Notes: generated by a model from the letters alone, not told the origin. DNA of 64,000 nt from Variovorax paradoxus (GCF_902712855.1 NZ_LR743507.1:4884001-4948000); one strand, 5' to 3'; positions 21,936 to 32,106 are shown, counted from the first letter of the stretch. Numbers and translations are program-made.

Positions 21936-23903
21936 TCAGCGCGAGGGCTGCGGCGCGGCGGGGGCGGTGCGCACCGTGCGGTCGAAGTAGCTCGCCTCTT
22001 CGCGTGTGTAGCGCGGACGCAGGTGGTCGGCGTCCTTGTAGGCCGGCGCACCGTCGGGCAGCGTGAGCAGGCACTGGCCGTCCCTGCAGAGCGCTGCCAT
22101 GGCATCGATCGGTTCCGCGCCGCTTGCCAGCGCAATCGCGCGCAACCGGTCATTGAGCTGCTTCTGGTCGGCCGGCAGCGGCGTGGTCGGGTTCGAGCTC
22201 ATGGCCTCCATGTGCGTCAGGCGGCTGCCCTCGATCAGGCGCTTGGGCGTGAATTCGGGGCCGCCGGGGTTGTCGAGCAGCAGGTAGACCTTCTTGTGCC
22301 GCGAGAGTTCGCGCAGCGTGAACTCCAGCGAGGCCAGCGAGCGCTCGATGCCGTCGCCGTTCTGGAACGAATGAACCTTGTTGTCGGCATCGCGGAAGTA
22401 GTACTCGAGCGCGCCGTGGCCGACGAAGTAGCAGTTCCAGCAGCCGCCGATCACCACCGAGTCGACCTCCGGGCCCATCGCATAGCTCAGCATGGCATCA
22501 CGCCGCTCGGCGCAGCCGATGTTCTTGTCCGCGTGCACGCCGGGCACCGCGGGGCAGGCGCCCTGCGTCGCGAACCAGGCCGACTTGTCTTCCATCGACA
22601 GCGAGCGGGCCAGTTCCATCACGCGCGGGGCGTATTGCTGCACATGGCTGTCGCCGATGAACAGCACGCGCTTGGGCCCGCCGCCCACCTTGTAGATCAG
22701 CTGCTCGCCGATCTGGTCGAGCTTGAAGCCCTCGTAGTAATCGGCATCCAGCGTGGCGTTGGCCACGACCTGCAGCCGCGCGCTGTTGTTGCGCGGCTCG
22801 GGCACGCCGAAGAACACCGCCGCGCCCACGACCGCGATCAACGCCATGCCTGCACCCAGCACCTTGAGCGTGCCGGTGCCCGGACGGTTGCGCGCGTAGC
22901 GCTCCACGAAGCGATAGGTGCCCCACGCCAGCAGCACGCTCGCCACCATCGCGCCGGCGCGGTACACCGGCGAAGGGTGCAGCGGGTCCGCTTCCACGAT
23001 GCGCACGAACGCCAGCAGCGGCCAGTGCCACAGGTACAGCGGATAGCTGATGAGCCCGATCCACACCATCACCCGGTTCGACAGCAGGTACTTGTTGAGC
23101 ACGCCGTTCGGCCCCGCGGCGATGCAGCTGACGGCGCCCAGCGTGGGCAGCAGCGCCCACCAGCCCGGGAAGGCCTTGTTGCTGCGGATCATCACCAGCC
23201 CGAGCACGATCAGCCCCACGCCCACCACCGACTGCACATGGCTGCGCCAGGCGCTCGGCGTTGGCGGCTTCAGCCGCATGCAGGCCAGGATGCCGCCCAC
23301 CATCAGCTCCCAGAAGCGGGAAGCCGGCGAATAGAACGACGCCGCAGGCAGCGGATGCACCGTGGCCACGTTCACCACGAACGAGACCACCGCCACAGCC
23401 AGCACCACGCGCACGATCGGCCAGCCCTTGCGCCAGGCAAGCCCCAGCAGCAGCGGCCAGAAAATGTAGAACTGCTCTTCGATGCCCAGCGACCACAAAT
23501 GCAGCAGCGGCTTGGTTTCGGCCGCTGTGTCGAAGTAGCCCGACTCGCTCCAGAACACCAGGTTGGCGACGAACGCCGAGCCCCCCACGGTCTGCTTGCC
23601 CAGTTCCGCGAACTCGTCGGACAGCAGCAGGTACCAGCCGGCGAGCAGCGTGACCAGCAGCACCACCGTCAGCGCCGGGAAGATCCGGCGGACGCGCCGC
23701 GCGTAGAAATCGCGGTAGGTGAAGTCGCCGGCCGCGAGGCTCTGCAGGATGATGGTCGTGATCAGGAAGCCCGAGATCACGAAGAAGATGTCGACCCCGA
23801 CGAAGCCGCCCATCAGCGCCGTCGGGAACGCGTGATACACCAGCACGGAGCCCACGGCGATTGCACGCAGGCCGTCGATGTCCGGACGGTACTTGGGATG
23901 CAT
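21936..23903 (-). CDS. Acyltransferase-3 / SGNH fusion (OafA-type O-acetylase), paralogue 2
   Basis: A 655-residue paralogue of the neighbouring gene with the same plan: acyltransferase-3 membrane domain, then an SGNH domain with FIGDSHVQQY and a terminal DADHLRPRY. Long blocks are identical between the two, for example in the first 60 residues and around NRVMVWIGLISYPLYLWHWP, while the SGNH parts differ more. This indicates tandem duplication followed by divergence of the periplasmic catalytic domain. The ATG at 23903 matches the paralogue start; a TTG one codon earlier is ignored. Confidence 0.9.
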   Translation of the reverse strand: MHPKYRPDIDGLRAIAVGSVLVYHAFPTALMGGFVGVDIFFVISGFLITTIILQSLAAGDFTYRDFYARRVRRIFPALTVVLLVTLLAGWYLLLSDEFAELGKQTVGGSAFVANLVFWSESGYFDTAAETKPLLHLWSLGIEEQFYIFWPLLLGLAWRKGWPIVRVVLAVAVVSFVVNVATVHPLPAASFYSPASRFWELMVGGILACMRLKPPTPSAWRSHVQSVVGVGLIVLGLVMIRSNKAFPGWWALLPTLGAVSCIAAGPNGVLNKYLLSNRVMVWIGLISYPLYLWHWPLLAFVRIVEADPLHPSPVYRAGAMVASVLLAWGTYRFVERYARNRPGTGTLKVLGAGMALIAVVGAAVFFGVPEPRNNSARLQVVANATLDADYYEGFKLDQIGEQLIYKVGGGPKRVLFIGDSHVQQYAPRVMELARSLSMEDKSAWFATQGACPAVPGVHADKNIGCAERRDAMLSYAMGPEVDSVVIGGCWNCYFVGHGALEYYFRDADNKVHSFQNGDGIERSLASLEFTLRELSRHKKVYLLLDNPGGPEFTPKRLIEGSRLTHMEAMSSNPTTPLPADQKQLNDRLRAIALASGAEPIDAMAALCRDGQCLLTLPDGAPAYKDADHLRPRYTREEASYFDRTVRTAPAAPQPSR

Positions 23904-23910
23904 CAAGCGA

Positions 23911-24357
23911 TCAGTTGGCCGGCGCGACCACCGCCGGCGGCACGAACGGCAGGCCGCGCTCTTCCGACAGCCACTGCAGCACCGGGAACGCGCCCGGCAG
24001 CACCGGCGTCACGTCCAGCGGCAACTGCTGCCAGGCCATCTGCTGGCCTTCCCGCATCTCGAATTCGCCGCTCCAGGCCGTGACCTTGCACCAGTGCAGG
24101 CGCACCAGCGCATGCGGGTAGTCGTGTTCGGTGACCTTCCAGACCTCGGCGCCGTCGATGGTGATGCCAAGCTCTTCCTGCAGCTCGCGCCGCAACGCCT
24201 GCTCGACGGTCTCACCCGCTTCGATCTTGCCGCCGGGGAACTCCCAGAAGCCCGCGTAGGCCTTGCCTTCGGGGCGCGTCGACAGCAGCAGCGCGTCGTC
24301 AGACCGGCGGATCAGGACGCCGACCGCAACTTCGGTGTGCTTGCGAGACTCGCTCAC
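23911..24357 (-). CDS. mutT: MutT-type Nudix hydrolase (8-oxo-dGTP diphosphatase)
   Basis: A 148-residue Nudix enzyme with the box starting GGKIEAGETVEQ and ending ELQEELGI at about residues 38-60, and the early VAVGVLIRR strand typical of MutT, which removes mutagenic 8-oxo-dGTP from the nucleotide pool. The start is a GTG at 24355-24357 that overlaps the stop of the upstream ATPase gene (GTGA); a longer opening in this frame lies within that ATPase gene and is rejected. The family role is inferred from the motif and from this conserved place next to DUF815 and argJ. Confidence 0.85.
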   Translation of the reverse strand: MSESRKHTEVAVGVLIRRSDDALLLSTRPEGKAYAGFWEFPGGKIEAGETVEQALRRELQEELGITIDGAEVWKVTEHDYPHALVRLHWCKVTAWSGEFEMREGQQMAWQQLPLDVTPVLPGAFPVLQWLSEERGLPFVPPAVVAPAN

Positions 24358-25241
24358 GCGCCGCCCTGCCCTGCGTCCCGGCCTGCGTAGTCGCGCGCGA
24401 ACTGGTAGGCCACGCGACCACTGCGCGAACCGCGCTCCAGCGCCCAGACGAGCGCCTCGGGCCGCGCGGCTTCGATGGCGGCAGGCGCCACACCGAACGA
24501 AGACAGCCACTGGGCCACGATCGTCAGGTATTCGTTCTGGCTGAACGGATAGAAGCTCACCCAGAGGCCGAAGCGTTCCGACAGCGAGATCTTTTCCTCG
24601 ATCACCTCGCCGGGATGGACTTCGCCGTCCTCGGTGTGGGTGTACGAGAGGTTGTCCTTCATGTACTCGGGCAGCAGGTGGCGCCGGTTGCTGGTCGCAT
24701 AGATCAGCACATTGGGCGTCGACGCGGCGATCGAGCCATCGAGGATCGACTTCAGCGCCTTGTAGCCCGGCTCGCCCTCGTCGAAGCTCAGGTCGTCGCT
24801 GAACACGATGAATTTCTCGGGACGCTGCGAAACCACCTCGACGATGTCGGGCAGGTCGGTGAGCTCGGCCTTGTCCACCTCGATCAGGCGCAAGCCCTGC
24901 GGCGCATAGGTCTGCAGGCAGGCCCGAATGAGCGATGACTTGCCGGTGCCGCGCGCGCCCGTCAAGAGCACGTTGTTGGCCGGCTTGCCCTCGACGAACT
25001 GCTGCGTGTTGCGCGCGATCTTTTCCTTCTGGACGTCGATTTCCTTCAGCGAGTCGAGCGACATCGCCGCCACGTGCTTCACCGGCTCGAGCACGCCGTG
25101 GCCGGAGTTGCGGCGGCGGTAGCGCCAGGCGATGGAGGCGTTCCAGTCGGCGGGCGCTGCGAGCGGCTGCGGGAGGATCGATTCGATGCGGCCGATGAGC
25201 TGCTCGGCGCGCTCGATCAGCTTCTGGAACTGCTCGTTCAT
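24354..25241 (-). CDS. DUF815-family AAA ATPase
   Basis: A 295-residue ATPase of the DUF815 group, with Walker A GARGTGKS at residues 95-102, a Walker B-like [14 protein letters not shown] and a sensor segment [13 protein letters not shown] helical N-terminal region precedes the core. The cellular role of the family is not established; its steady position between argJ and mutT in Betaproteobacteria suggests a housekeeping function. It overlaps argJ by four bases (ATGA) and mutT by four bases, so the three are translated as one unit. Confidence 0.88.
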   Translation of the reverse strand: MNEQFQKLIERAEQLIGRIESILPQPLAAPADWNASIAWRYRRRNSGHGVLEPVKHVAAMSLDSLKEIDVQKEKIARNTQQFVEGKPANNVLLTGARGTGKSSLIRACLQTYAPQGLRLIEVDKAELTDLPDIVEVVSQRPEKFIVFSDDLSFDEGEPGYKALKSILDGSIAASTPNVLIYATSNRRHLLPEYMKDNLSYTHTEDGEVHPGEVIEEKISLSERFGLWVSFYPFSQNEYLTIVAQWLSSFGVAPAAIEAARPEALVWALERGSRSGRVAYQFARDYAGRDAGQGGA

Positions 25242-26467
25242 GACCTGTAGTCAGCGTTGATGGTCACGTACTCGTGGCTGAAGTCGCAGGTCCAGACGGT
25301 TTCGCTGGCATTGCCGCGGCCCAGGCCGATGCGCACCGTGATCTCGCTCTGCTTCATCACGCGCTGGCCGTCTTCCTCGCGGTAGGACGGGTTGCGCCCA
25401 CCCTTGACCGCCACGTGCACGTCGTCCAGGAACAGGTCGATGCCGGTCTGGTCGAGGTCGGCGATGCCCGCATAGCCCACGGCCGCCAGGATGCGGCCCA
25501 GGTTCGGGTCGCTGGCATAGAAGGCCGTCTTCACCAGCGGCGAGTGCGCCACGGCATACGCCACCTGCTTGCACTCAGCGGCGTCCTTGCCGCCGTCGAC
25601 CTGCACGGTGATGAACTTCGTCGCGCCCTCGCCGTCGCGCACGATCGCCTGCGCCAACTGGCGTGCCACGTCCTGCATGGCCGCCACGAGCGCCTGGCCT
25701 TCCGGCGAGTCCAGCGAGGTGATGGTGGCGTGCGAGGCCTTCTGCGTGGCGATGACCACGAACGAGTCGTTGGTCGAGGTGTCGCCGTCGATGGTCACGC
25801 GGTTGAAAGACGCATCGGCCAGAAGCCTGGCGAGCGGCTGGATCAGCGAGGCGTCGATCTTCGCGTCGGTTGCCATGAAGCCCAGCATGGTCGCCATGTT
25901 CGGGCGGATCATGCCGGCACCCTTGCTGATGCCGGTGATCGTGACCGTGGCGCCGCCGACCTGCACCCGCTGGCTGAACGCCTTGGGGATCGTGTCGGTG
26001 GTCATGATGCCTTCGGCGGCCCGGGCCCAGTGGTCCTGCGAGGCATCGGCCAGCGCGGCGGGAAGGCCTGCCTCGATGCGGTCGACGGGCAGCGGCTCCA
26101 TGATCACGCCGGTGGAAAACGGCAGGATCTGCTCGGGCGCGATTTCCAGGTGGCGTGCCAGCGCGATGCAGGTGGCGCGCGTGCGCATCAGGCCGTCTTC
26201 GCCGGTGCCCGCATTGGCGTTGCCGGTGTTGATCACCATCGCGCGGATGCCGTGGTCCAGCGCGAGATGGTCGCGGCAGACCTGCACCGGCGCGGCGCAG
26301 AAGCGGTTCTGGGTGAACACGCCGCCGACCGCGGAACCTTCGTCGATCAGCACGACGGTCAGGTCCTTGCGGTTGGCCTTGCGCACGCCCGCTTCGGCCA
26401 CGCCGATACGGACGCCGGGCACCGCGAACAAGGCGGCAGGATCGGGAGCGGACAGGTTCACGGGCAT
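25238..26467 (-). CDS. argJ: Bifunctional ornithine acetyltransferase / N-acetylglutamate synthase
   Basis: ArgJ recycles the acetyl group from N-acetylornithine to glutamate and, in bifunctional forms, also acetylates glutamate with acetyl-CoA, in arginine synthesis. The 409-residue precursor has the self-cleavage site in PNMATMLGF, with the new N-terminal nucleophile at T193, giving alpha and beta chains. Conserved SKGAGMI and DGDTSTND segments are present. The ATG at 26467 gives the normal length. It overlaps the DUF815 gene by four bases. Confidence 0.96.
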   Translation of the reverse strand: MPVNLSAPDPAALFAVPGVRIGVAEAGVRKANRKDLTVVLIDEGSAVGGVFTQNRFCAAPVQVCRDHLALDHGIRAMVINTGNANAGTGEDGLMRTRATCIALARHLEIAPEQILPFSTGVIMEPLPVDRIEAGLPAALADASQDHWARAAEGIMTTDTIPKAFSQRVQVGGATVTITGISKGAGMIRPNMATMLGFMATDAKIDASLIQPLARLLADASFNRVTIDGDTSTNDSFVVIATQKASHATITSLDSPEGQALVAAMQDVARQLAQAIVRDGEGATKFITVQVDGGKDAAECKQVAYAVAHSPLVKTAFYASDPNLGRILAAVGYAGIADLDQTGIDLFLDDVHVAVKGGRNPSYREEDGQRVMKQSEITVRIGLGRGNASETVWTCDFSHEYVTINADYRS

Positions 26468-26529
26468 GGCATCTATTCCTTCTTGCGCATCAATTTTTCA
26501 TCGGTACCAACAATGCTCACTTTCCGACG

Positions 26530-26625
26530 CCAGGGATACCGCGGAACCGGCTCTGCCGGGCCGCCGGTATCGCCCCCGGCGAGGGGGTCGGCGGCCACAC
26601 GGAGTGGGCAAGCCTGGGGGAGTAC
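26530..26625 (-). repeat. Dispersed intergenic repeat, copy C (reverse orientation)
   Basis: Read on the minus strand this stretch shows CCCCCAGGCTTG, CACTCCGTGTGGC, CCCCCTCGCCGGGGGCGAT, and GGCCCGGCAGAGCCGGTTCC in the same order as copies A and B, with several substitutions. It lies just after the secA stop and ahead of argJ, both on the minus strand, and could act as a terminator or an RNA stabiliser for secA. Confidence 0.75.
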
Positions 26626-26629
26626 GTGA

Positions 26630-29416
26630 TTAATTCAGCTTGCCGTGGCACTGCTTGAACTTCTTGCCGCTGCCGCAGGGGCACGGGTCGTTGCGGCCGA
26701 CGCGGCCGAAGGCCGCAGCCTCGGCGCTGATCGCGCCCGCACCGGCGAATGCCGCGCGGCGCTGGCTTTCCTCGTCCACACGCACCTCGACTTCGCCGGT
26801 TTCGGTCGGTGCGCTGTAGGTGATGTTGGCGACGTTCTCGCCACGGCTTTCGAGCGCTTCGGCGGCTTCCTCGAGCTGTTCGCCCGATTGCACGCGCACC
26901 GTCATCAGCTGGCGGGTGACTTCGTTCTTGACCGAGTCGAGCAACTGGCCGAAGAGTTCGAAGGCTTCGCGCTTGTATTCCTGCTTGGGCTGCTTCTGCG
27001 CATAACCGCGCAGGTGGATGCCCTGGCGCAGGTAGTCGAGCGACGCCAAGTGCTCGCGCCAGTGGGTGTCGATGCTCTGCAGCAGCACCATGCGCTCGAA
27101 CTGCGTGAAGTTGTCCTGGCCGATCAGTGCGACCTTGGCGTCGAAGGTCTCGTTGGCGTTCGCCAGGACCTTCTCGACGATGTCCTCGTCGGACACGGCT
27201 TCGGAAGCTTCCACGTCCTTCTGCAGGGGCATGTCGATGCCCCATTCGTTGAACAGGCTCTTCTCGAGCGCGGCCAGGTCCCACTGCTCCTCGACCGACT
27301 CGCTGGGCACGTACTGGCGCACGAGATCGGTGAAGCAGCCTTCGCGCAGCGCGCCGATCTGTGCCGTGAGGTCGGCCGCGTCGAGGATGTCGTTGCGCTG
27401 CTGGTAGATCACCTTGCGCTGGTCGTTCGACACGTCGTCGTATTCGAGCAGCTGCTTGCGGATGTCGAAGTTGCGCGCCTCGACCTTGCGCTGCGCGCTT
27501 TCGATGCTGCGCGTCACGATGCCGGCTTCGATGGCTTCGCCGTCGGGCATCTTCAAGCGGTCCATGATCGCCTTCACGCGGTCGCCCGCGAAGATGCGCA
27601 TCAGCGGATCGTCCAGGCTCAGGTAGAAACGCGAGGAGCCCGGGTCGCCCTGGCGGCCCGAACGGCCGCGCAGCTGGTTGTCGATGCGGCGCGATTCGTG
27701 GCGCTCGGTGGCGATGATCCGCAGGCCGCCCAGCGACTTCACGAACTCGTGGTCCTTGCTCCATTCGGCGCGGATGTGCGCGATGTCCGCTTCCTTGGCG
27801 GCGGCGTCGCGGCCTTCGTCGTTCTCGACGGCCTCGATCATCTTCTCGATGTTGCCGCCCAGCACGATGTCGGTGCCGCGGCCGGCCATGTTGGTCGCGA
27901 TGGTGATCATCTTCGTGCGACCGGCCTGCGCCACGATGTCGGCTTCACGGGCATGCTGCTTGGCATTCAGCACCTGGTGCGGCAGGCCCGCCTGGGTCAG
28001 CAGGTTGTCGATGATCTCGGAGTTCTCGATGGACGAGGTGCCCACCAGCACCGGCTGGCCGCGCTCGTAGCACTCGCGGATGTCCTGGATGGCCGCCTCG
28101 TACTTCTCGCGCGTCGTCTTGTAGACGCGGTCGAGCTGGTCCTCGCGCTTGCTCACGCGGTTCGGCGGAATGATCATGGTCTCGAGACCATAGATTTCCT
28201 GGAACTCGTAGGCCTCGGTGTCGGCCGTGCCGGTCATGCCGGCCAGCTTGCCGTACAGGCGGAAATAGTTCTGGAAAGTGATCGAGGCCAGCGTCTGGTT
28301 CTCGGCCTGGATCTCCACGCCTTCCTTGGCTTCCACGGCCTGGTGCAGGCCGTCGCTCCAGCGGCGGCCGGTCATGAGGCGGCCGGTGAACTCGTCGACG
28401 ATCACCACCTCGCCCTGCTGCACCACGTAGTGCTGGTCGCGGTGGTACAGGTGGCGGGCACGCAGCGCGGCATTCAGGTGATGCATCAGCGTGATATTGG
28501 CCGGGTCGTAGAGCGACGCGCCTTCGGGCAGCAGCTTGAATTCGCTCAGCAGCCGCTCGGCGTTCTCGTGTCCGTCCTCGGTCAGGAACACCTGGTGCGT
28601 CTTCTCGTCGACCGTGAAGTCGCCGGGCACCGTGACGCCTTCGCCGGTGCGCGGGTCGGCCTCGCCTTCCTGCTTGGTCAGCAACGGCACGACCTTGTTG
28701 ATGGCGAGATAGAGATCGGTGTGGTCTTCGGCCTGGCCGCTGATGATCAGCGGCGTGCGGGCCTCGTCGATCAGGATCGAGTCCACTTCGTCGACGATCG
28801 CGTAGTTCAGCACGCGCTGTACCCGGTCGCCCGGCTCGTAGACCATGTTGTCGCGCAGGTAGTCGAAGCCGTACTCGTTGTTCGTGCCGTACGTGATGTC
28901 GCTGCCGTAGGCAGCCTGCTTTTCCTCGCGCGGCATCTGCGGCAGGTTGATGCCGACGGTGAGGCCCAGGAAGTTGTAGAGGCGGCCCATCCAGGTCGCG
29001 TCGCGGTTGGCGAGGTAGTCGTTCACCGTGACCACGTGCACACCCTTGCCGGACAGCGCGTTCAGGTACACCGGCAGCGTGGCGGTCAGCGTCTTGCCTT
29101 CGCCGGTGCGCATTTCGGAGATCTTGCCGTTGTGCAGTGCCATCCCGCCCAGCAGCTGCACGTCGAAGTGCCGCATCTTCATGATGCGCTTGGAGCCTTC
29201 GCGCACCGTGGCGAAGGCTTCCGGCAACAGGGCGTCGAGGGTCTCGCCCTTGGCGATGCGGTCCTTGAATTCCTGCGTCTTGGCGCGCAGCCCGTCGTCG
29301 CTGAGCTTTTCGAACTCGGGTTCGAGCGCATTGATGCGTTCCACCGTCTTGCGATACTGCTTGAGGAGCCGATCGTTGCGACTGCCGAAAATCTGGGTCA
29401 GGAAGTTGGTTGCCAT
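26630..29416 (-). CDS. secA: Preprotein translocase ATPase SecA
   Basis: SecA drives secretory preproteins through SecYEG. The 928-residue length is typical. Visible features are the DEAD-type motor with [14 protein letters not shown] (Walker A), the second nucleotide domain with [14 protein letters not shown] and [17 protein letters not shown], and the C-terminal zinc SEC-C motif [17 protein letters not shown] that binds SecB and phospholipid. It is divergent from the dciA-like gene. The repeat follows its stop codon. Confidence 0.98.
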   Translation of the reverse strand: MATNFLTQIFGSRNDRLLKQYRKTVERINALEPEFEKLSDDGLRAKTQEFKDRIAKGETLDALLPEAFATVREGSKRIMKMRHFDVQLLGGMALHNGKISEMRTGEGKTLTATLPVYLNALSGKGVHVVTVNDYLANRDATWMGRLYNFLGLTVGINLPQMPREEKQAAYGSDITYGTNNEYGFDYLRDNMVYEPGDRVQRVLNYAIVDEVDSILIDEARTPLIISGQAEDHTDLYLAINKVVPLLTKQEGEADPRTGEGVTVPGDFTVDEKTHQVFLTEDGHENAERLLSEFKLLPEGASLYDPANITLMHHLNAALRARHLYHRDQHYVVQQGEVVIVDEFTGRLMTGRRWSDGLHQAVEAKEGVEIQAENQTLASITFQNYFRLYGKLAGMTGTADTEAYEFQEIYGLETMIIPPNRVSKREDQLDRVYKTTREKYEAAIQDIRECYERGQPVLVGTSSIENSEIIDNLLTQAGLPHQVLNAKQHAREADIVAQAGRTKMITIATNMAGRGTDIVLGGNIEKMIEAVENDEGRDAAAKEADIAHIRAEWSKDHEFVKSLGGLRIIATERHESRRIDNQLRGRSGRQGDPGSSRFYLSLDDPLMRIFAGDRVKAIMDRLKMPDGEAIEAGIVTRSIESAQRKVEARNFDIRKQLLEYDDVSNDQRKVIYQQRNDILDAADLTAQIGALREGCFTDLVRQYVPSESVEEQWDLAALEKSLFNEWGIDMPLQKDVEASEAVSDEDIVEKVLANANETFDAKVALIGQDNFTQFERMVLLQSIDTHWREHLASLDYLRQGIHLRGYAQKQPKQEYKREAFELFGQLLDSVKNEVTRQLMTVRVQSGEQLEEAAEALESRGENVANITYSAPTETGEVEVRVDEESQRRAAFAGAGAISAEAAAFGRVGRNDPCPCGSGKKFKQCHGKLN

Positions 29417-29596
29417 GGGTGGAGATGGGCGGGCGCCTTTGACCTTGGACAGTCGGCGGGCACTTCGACCGGATTCCCTAAGATATGGTGAAAGCAGTTG
29501 GGCGCGCTTCCCATTAAAGCAAGCGGCCTTTTTTCCGGCGCGAACGCCGGCAAACCGGGCATTTTAGCTGTCTTGTTTCTAACCCCTGGATTACCC

Positions 29597-29905
29597 ATGT
29601 ATCGCCGACTCCCCCCCGCCATTTCACTGCAGCAAGCTGCGGAAGGCGCCCCCACCCTGGGGAGCCTGATGGCGCGGGCGCGGGACACCACCGAGCGGCT
29701 CAAAGCCGTGGAGGGCCTGATTCCGCCGGCCATGCGCGCCGCCATCCAGGCCGGCCCGGCCGAGGGCGACGTCTGGTGCCTCCTGGTCAAGGGCAGCGCC
29801 GCAGCCGCCAAGCTTCGCCAGCTGTCGCCGATGCTGGTCACGCGGTTGAAGAACCGGGGCTGGGAGGTCTCGACCATCCGCATCAAGGTGCATACCGGCC
29901 GCTGA
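29597..29905 (+). CDS. DciA/DUF721-family protein (putative replicative helicase loader)
   Basis: A 102-residue protein whose second half (WCLLVKGSAAAAKLRQLSPM, then LKNRGWEVSTIRIKV) resembles the DUF721/DciA fold. DciA proteins assist loading of the DnaB helicase in bacteria lacking DnaC. The family usually lies next to secA in Betaproteobacteria, as here (divergent, 180 bases apart). The start at 29597 is chosen over an earlier in-frame codon because that would extend into the secA promoter region. Assignment is moderate, as small DUF721 proteins diverge strongly. Confidence 0.7.
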   Translation: MYRRLPPAISLQQAAEGAPTLGSLMARARDTTERLKAVEGLIPPAMRAAIQAGPAEGDVWCLLVKGSAAAAKLRQLSPMLVTRLKNRGWEVSTIRIKVHTGR

Positions 29906-29929
29906 AACCTGGCGGCAGCCTCCCCGTTT

Positions 29930-29965
29930 TTGATTTTTTGTCTGGAGATGGATAATATTTCCAGA
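29930..29965 (+). promoter_or_regulatory. Candidate promoter and operator of the ornithine-cyclodeaminase-like gene
   Basis: TTGATT (29930-29935) and TAATAT (29953-29958), 17 bases apart, form a good sigma-70 promoter in an AT-rich patch. The predicted start of transcription falls at about 29965, the A of the ATG, which suggests a leaderless message. The 15-base site TGGATAATATTTCCA at 29949-29963 (TGGA-N7-TCCA) overlaps the -10 box and recurs twice between the divergent genes near 32160-32205. A regulator bound here would block RNA polymerase. Confidence 0.5.
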
Positions 29966-30951
29966 TGACAAGCCCCACCGCGCCCGCACAAGCCCAGCTC
30001 CTGCTGCTCGACAAGCACCAGGTCGACGACCTTCTCCACCTCGATGACGTGCAGCGCGCCGTGCGCGAGGCCTTCGTGCTGCACAGCGAGCACGCGGGCC
30101 GCGTGTTTCCGGTGGTGCGCGAGCGGCTCGACACCGGTGGCGTGTTCGGCATCAAGTCCGGCGACGTCCAGTCGCAGGGCTTGCTCGGCTTCAAGGCCGC
30201 CGGCTTCTGGCCGGCCAACCGGCAGCGCGGCGGTGAACCGCACCAGGCCACCATCCTGCTGATCGACCCCGCCACCGGCCGGCCGCTGTGCGTCGTCGAC
30301 GGCAATGCGGTCACCACCGTGCGCACCGGCGCGGCCGGCGGGCTCGGCCTGCAACGGCTGGCGCGGCGCGGCAGCGTTCGGCTGTGCCTCTTCGGGACCG
30401 GCGTGCAGGCGCGCATCCAGCTCGACTTCGCGCTGCGGGTGGCTCCCTCCCTGCGCGAGGTTCTCTATGTGAGCGCAAGCGGAAAGCCCAACGCGGCCTT
30501 CGAGGCCCATTTCGCCGGCCGCTGCCGGATCGCTCCGGCGTCCGACCGCAACGCCGCGGTGGCCGCAAGCGACATCGTCATTACCGCCACGCCCGGCGGG
30601 GGCGCGCTTTTCGACCTGGAGGCGGTGAAACCCGGCACGCACCTGAACTGCGTGGGCGCCGACACCCGCGGCAAGCGCGAACTTCCCGAGGGCCTGCTGG
30701 CGCGCGCACGTCTCGTGGTGGACGATCGTGTCCAGGCCGGCCAGATCGGCGAGATGCAATGGGCGCCCGGCACCGACTGCGTGGAGCTCGGCGACCTGCT
30801 GACCGGAAAGGCGGCCTTCGAGCGCGCCGCCGGCGATATCACCGTGTTCGACATGACCGGCCTCGCCCTGCAGGACCTGACCGTCGCGCGCCTGCTGCAT
30901 GCGCGCGCGGCCGAGACCGGCACGGGCACACGCATCGCGTGGCCCTGGTAA
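29965..30951 (+). CDS. Ornithine cyclodeaminase / mu-crystallin family oxidoreductase
   Basis: A 328-residue cytosolic protein of the ornithine cyclodeaminase family. The nucleotide-binding fold is visible as LCLFGTGVQARIQ (about 140-152), preceded by DGNAVTTVRTGAAGG, and LNCVGADTRGKRELP follows. Members include ornithine cyclodeaminase, pyrroline-2-carboxylate and ketimine reductases, L-alanine dehydrogenase and the arginine-forming DauB, so the substrate cannot be named. The pairing with a DauR/YheO-like regulator at 32227 favours an amino-acid or imino-acid reductase. No Shine-Dalgarno is properly placed; the start coincides with the predicted transcription start. Confidence 0.85.
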   Translation: MTSPTAPAQAQLLLLDKHQVDDLLHLDDVQRAVREAFVLHSEHAGRVFPVVRERLDTGGVFGIKSGDVQSQGLLGFKAAGFWPANRQRGGEPHQATILLIDPATGRPLCVVDGNAVTTVRTGAAGGLGLQRLARRGSVRLCLFGTGVQARIQLDFALRVAPSLREVLYVSASGKPNAAFEAHFAGRCRIAPASDRNAAVAASDIVITATPGGGALFDLEAVKPGTHLNCVGADTRGKRELPEGLLARARLVVDDRVQAGQIGEMQWAPGTDCVELGDLLTGKAAFERAAGDITVFDMTGLALQDLTVARLLHARAAETGTGTRIAWPW

Positions 30952-30957
30952 CGCGGA

Positions 30958-32106
30958 TCAGGCAGCCGCGGCGCCGAACAGCTCGGTCATGAATTGCGTC
31001 GACTTCAACCCGGTGCCGGTCAGCAGCGCGACCGTGGTCTCGCCCGGCCTGATGTCGCCGCGCTGCGCCAGGACGTCGATGGCGGCCGCGGCGGAGGCGG
31101 AAGTCGGCTCCGTGTAGAGCCCGCTGGCCGCGAGCCGGCGCACTGCGGCGGCGATCTGATCTTCGGTCAGCGCCACCGTCCTGCCGTTCGTCTCGCGCAG
31201 CGCCTGCAGGATTTCCGGCAGCCGCACCGGCCGCTTGATCGCCGTGCCTTCGGCAATCGTCGGCTGCACGGGGCGCTCCACCAGCGTATCGGCGCCTGCC
31301 ATGAAGCTCGCGTCGATCGGCGAGCAGTTCAGCGGCTGCGCGACGAAGATGCGCGGCAGCCTTGCGATCTGCCCTGCCGCGAGCAACTCCCCGAAGCCGA
31401 TCCAGCAGCCCAGCACGTTGCTGCCCGCACCGGTGGGTATCACCACGTTGTCGGGCGCCCTGAAGCCCAGGTCTTCCCACAGCTCGTAAGCCAGCGTCTT
31501 CGTGCCCTGGAGAAAGAACGGATGCCAGTTGTGGCTCGCATAGAAGATCGATTCCGACTGCCGTACCGCCTCGTATTCGGATTCCTCGCGCGGACCCGGA
31601 ACCAGCTGCACCTCGGCGCCGAAGGCCCTGATCTGCGCCACCTTCGGCGCGGGCGTGTAGCTGGGCGCGAGCACCTTCACGCGCATGCCGGCCGCTGCGC
31701 CGGCGGCGGCGATGGCCGCACCGCCGTTGCCCGAGCTGTCTTCCAGAACGGCGTCGACGCCGATCTGGCGGAGGAACGACATCATCACCGCCGCGCCGCG
31801 GTCCTTGAAGCTGCAGGTCGGGTTGAACCACTCGAGCTTGAAGTACGGCGCATGGTCGCCCCAGCGCTTCTGCACGAGCGGCGTGCAGCCCTCGCCCATG
31901 CTCGCGGGCTGCGCGATCTCCACCGGCAGCGCCGCGCGGTAGCGCCACAGCGAGCGCGTGCGCGAATCGATGTCGTCGCGCCCGATGCCCGGCAGCGGCG
32001 TGACCAGCATCGGGTTGCCGTCGTCCGAACGCCAGCGGCGCTCGGAAAGCTCGTGGTATCTGCCGGTACGGGGATCGACATAGCGTGCGCGTTCGGGTGC
32101 GGTCAT
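30958..32106 (-). CDS. Threonine-synthase-like PLP enzyme 1
   Basis: A 382-residue fold-type II PLP enzyme. The Schiff-base Lys lies in TCSFKDRGA, the phosphate-binding loop is SSGNGGAA and the C-terminal Gly-rich end is LLTGTGLKST. It is most like threonine synthase but lacks the N-terminal zinc ribbon of paralogue 2. True biosynthetic thrC is normally beside hom in this order, so this copy probably acts on another substrate (a hydroxy- or amino-substituted amino acid). It is convergent with the cyclodeaminase-like gene (6 bases apart) and divergent from the DauR-like regulator. Confidence 0.82.
   Translation of the reverse strand: MTAPERARYVDPRTGRYHELSERRWRSDDGNPMLVTPLPGIGRDDIDSRTRSLWRYRAALPVEIAQPASMGEGCTPLVQKRWGDHAPYFKLEWFNPTCSFKDRGAAVMMSFLRQIGVDAVLEDSSGNGGAAIAAAGAAAGMRVKVLAPSYTPAPKVAQIRAFGAEVQLVPGPREESEYEAVRQSESIFYASHNWHPFFLQGTKTLAYELWEDLGFRAPDNVVIPTGAGSNVLGCWIGFGELLAAGQIARLPRIFVAQPLNCSPIDASFMAGADTLVERPVQPTIAEGTAIKRPVRLPEILQALRETNGRTVALTEDQIAAAVRRLAASGLYTEPTSASAAAAIDVLAQRGDIRPGETTVALLTGTGLKSTQFMTELFGAAAA

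Noticed and set aside
20655..24083. A 1142-codon plus-strand open frame opposite the two acyltransferase genes
   Set aside because: It is the antisense shadow of two recognisable paralogous genes; its Arg/His/Gln-rich sequence has no domain and the repeats in it reflect the duplication on the other strand.
26645..29491. A 948-codon plus-strand open frame opposite secA
   Set aside because: Composition (Val/Leu/Asp/His-rich) and lack of motifs show it to be the complement of secA in GC-rich DNA.
29965..32106. A staphyloferrin-type diaminopropionate pair (SbnA/SbnB-like)
   Set aside because: The cyclodeaminase-like protein could fit SbnB, but the PLP enzyme is threonine-synthase-like instead of cysteine-synthase-like, and no siderophore genes are present.
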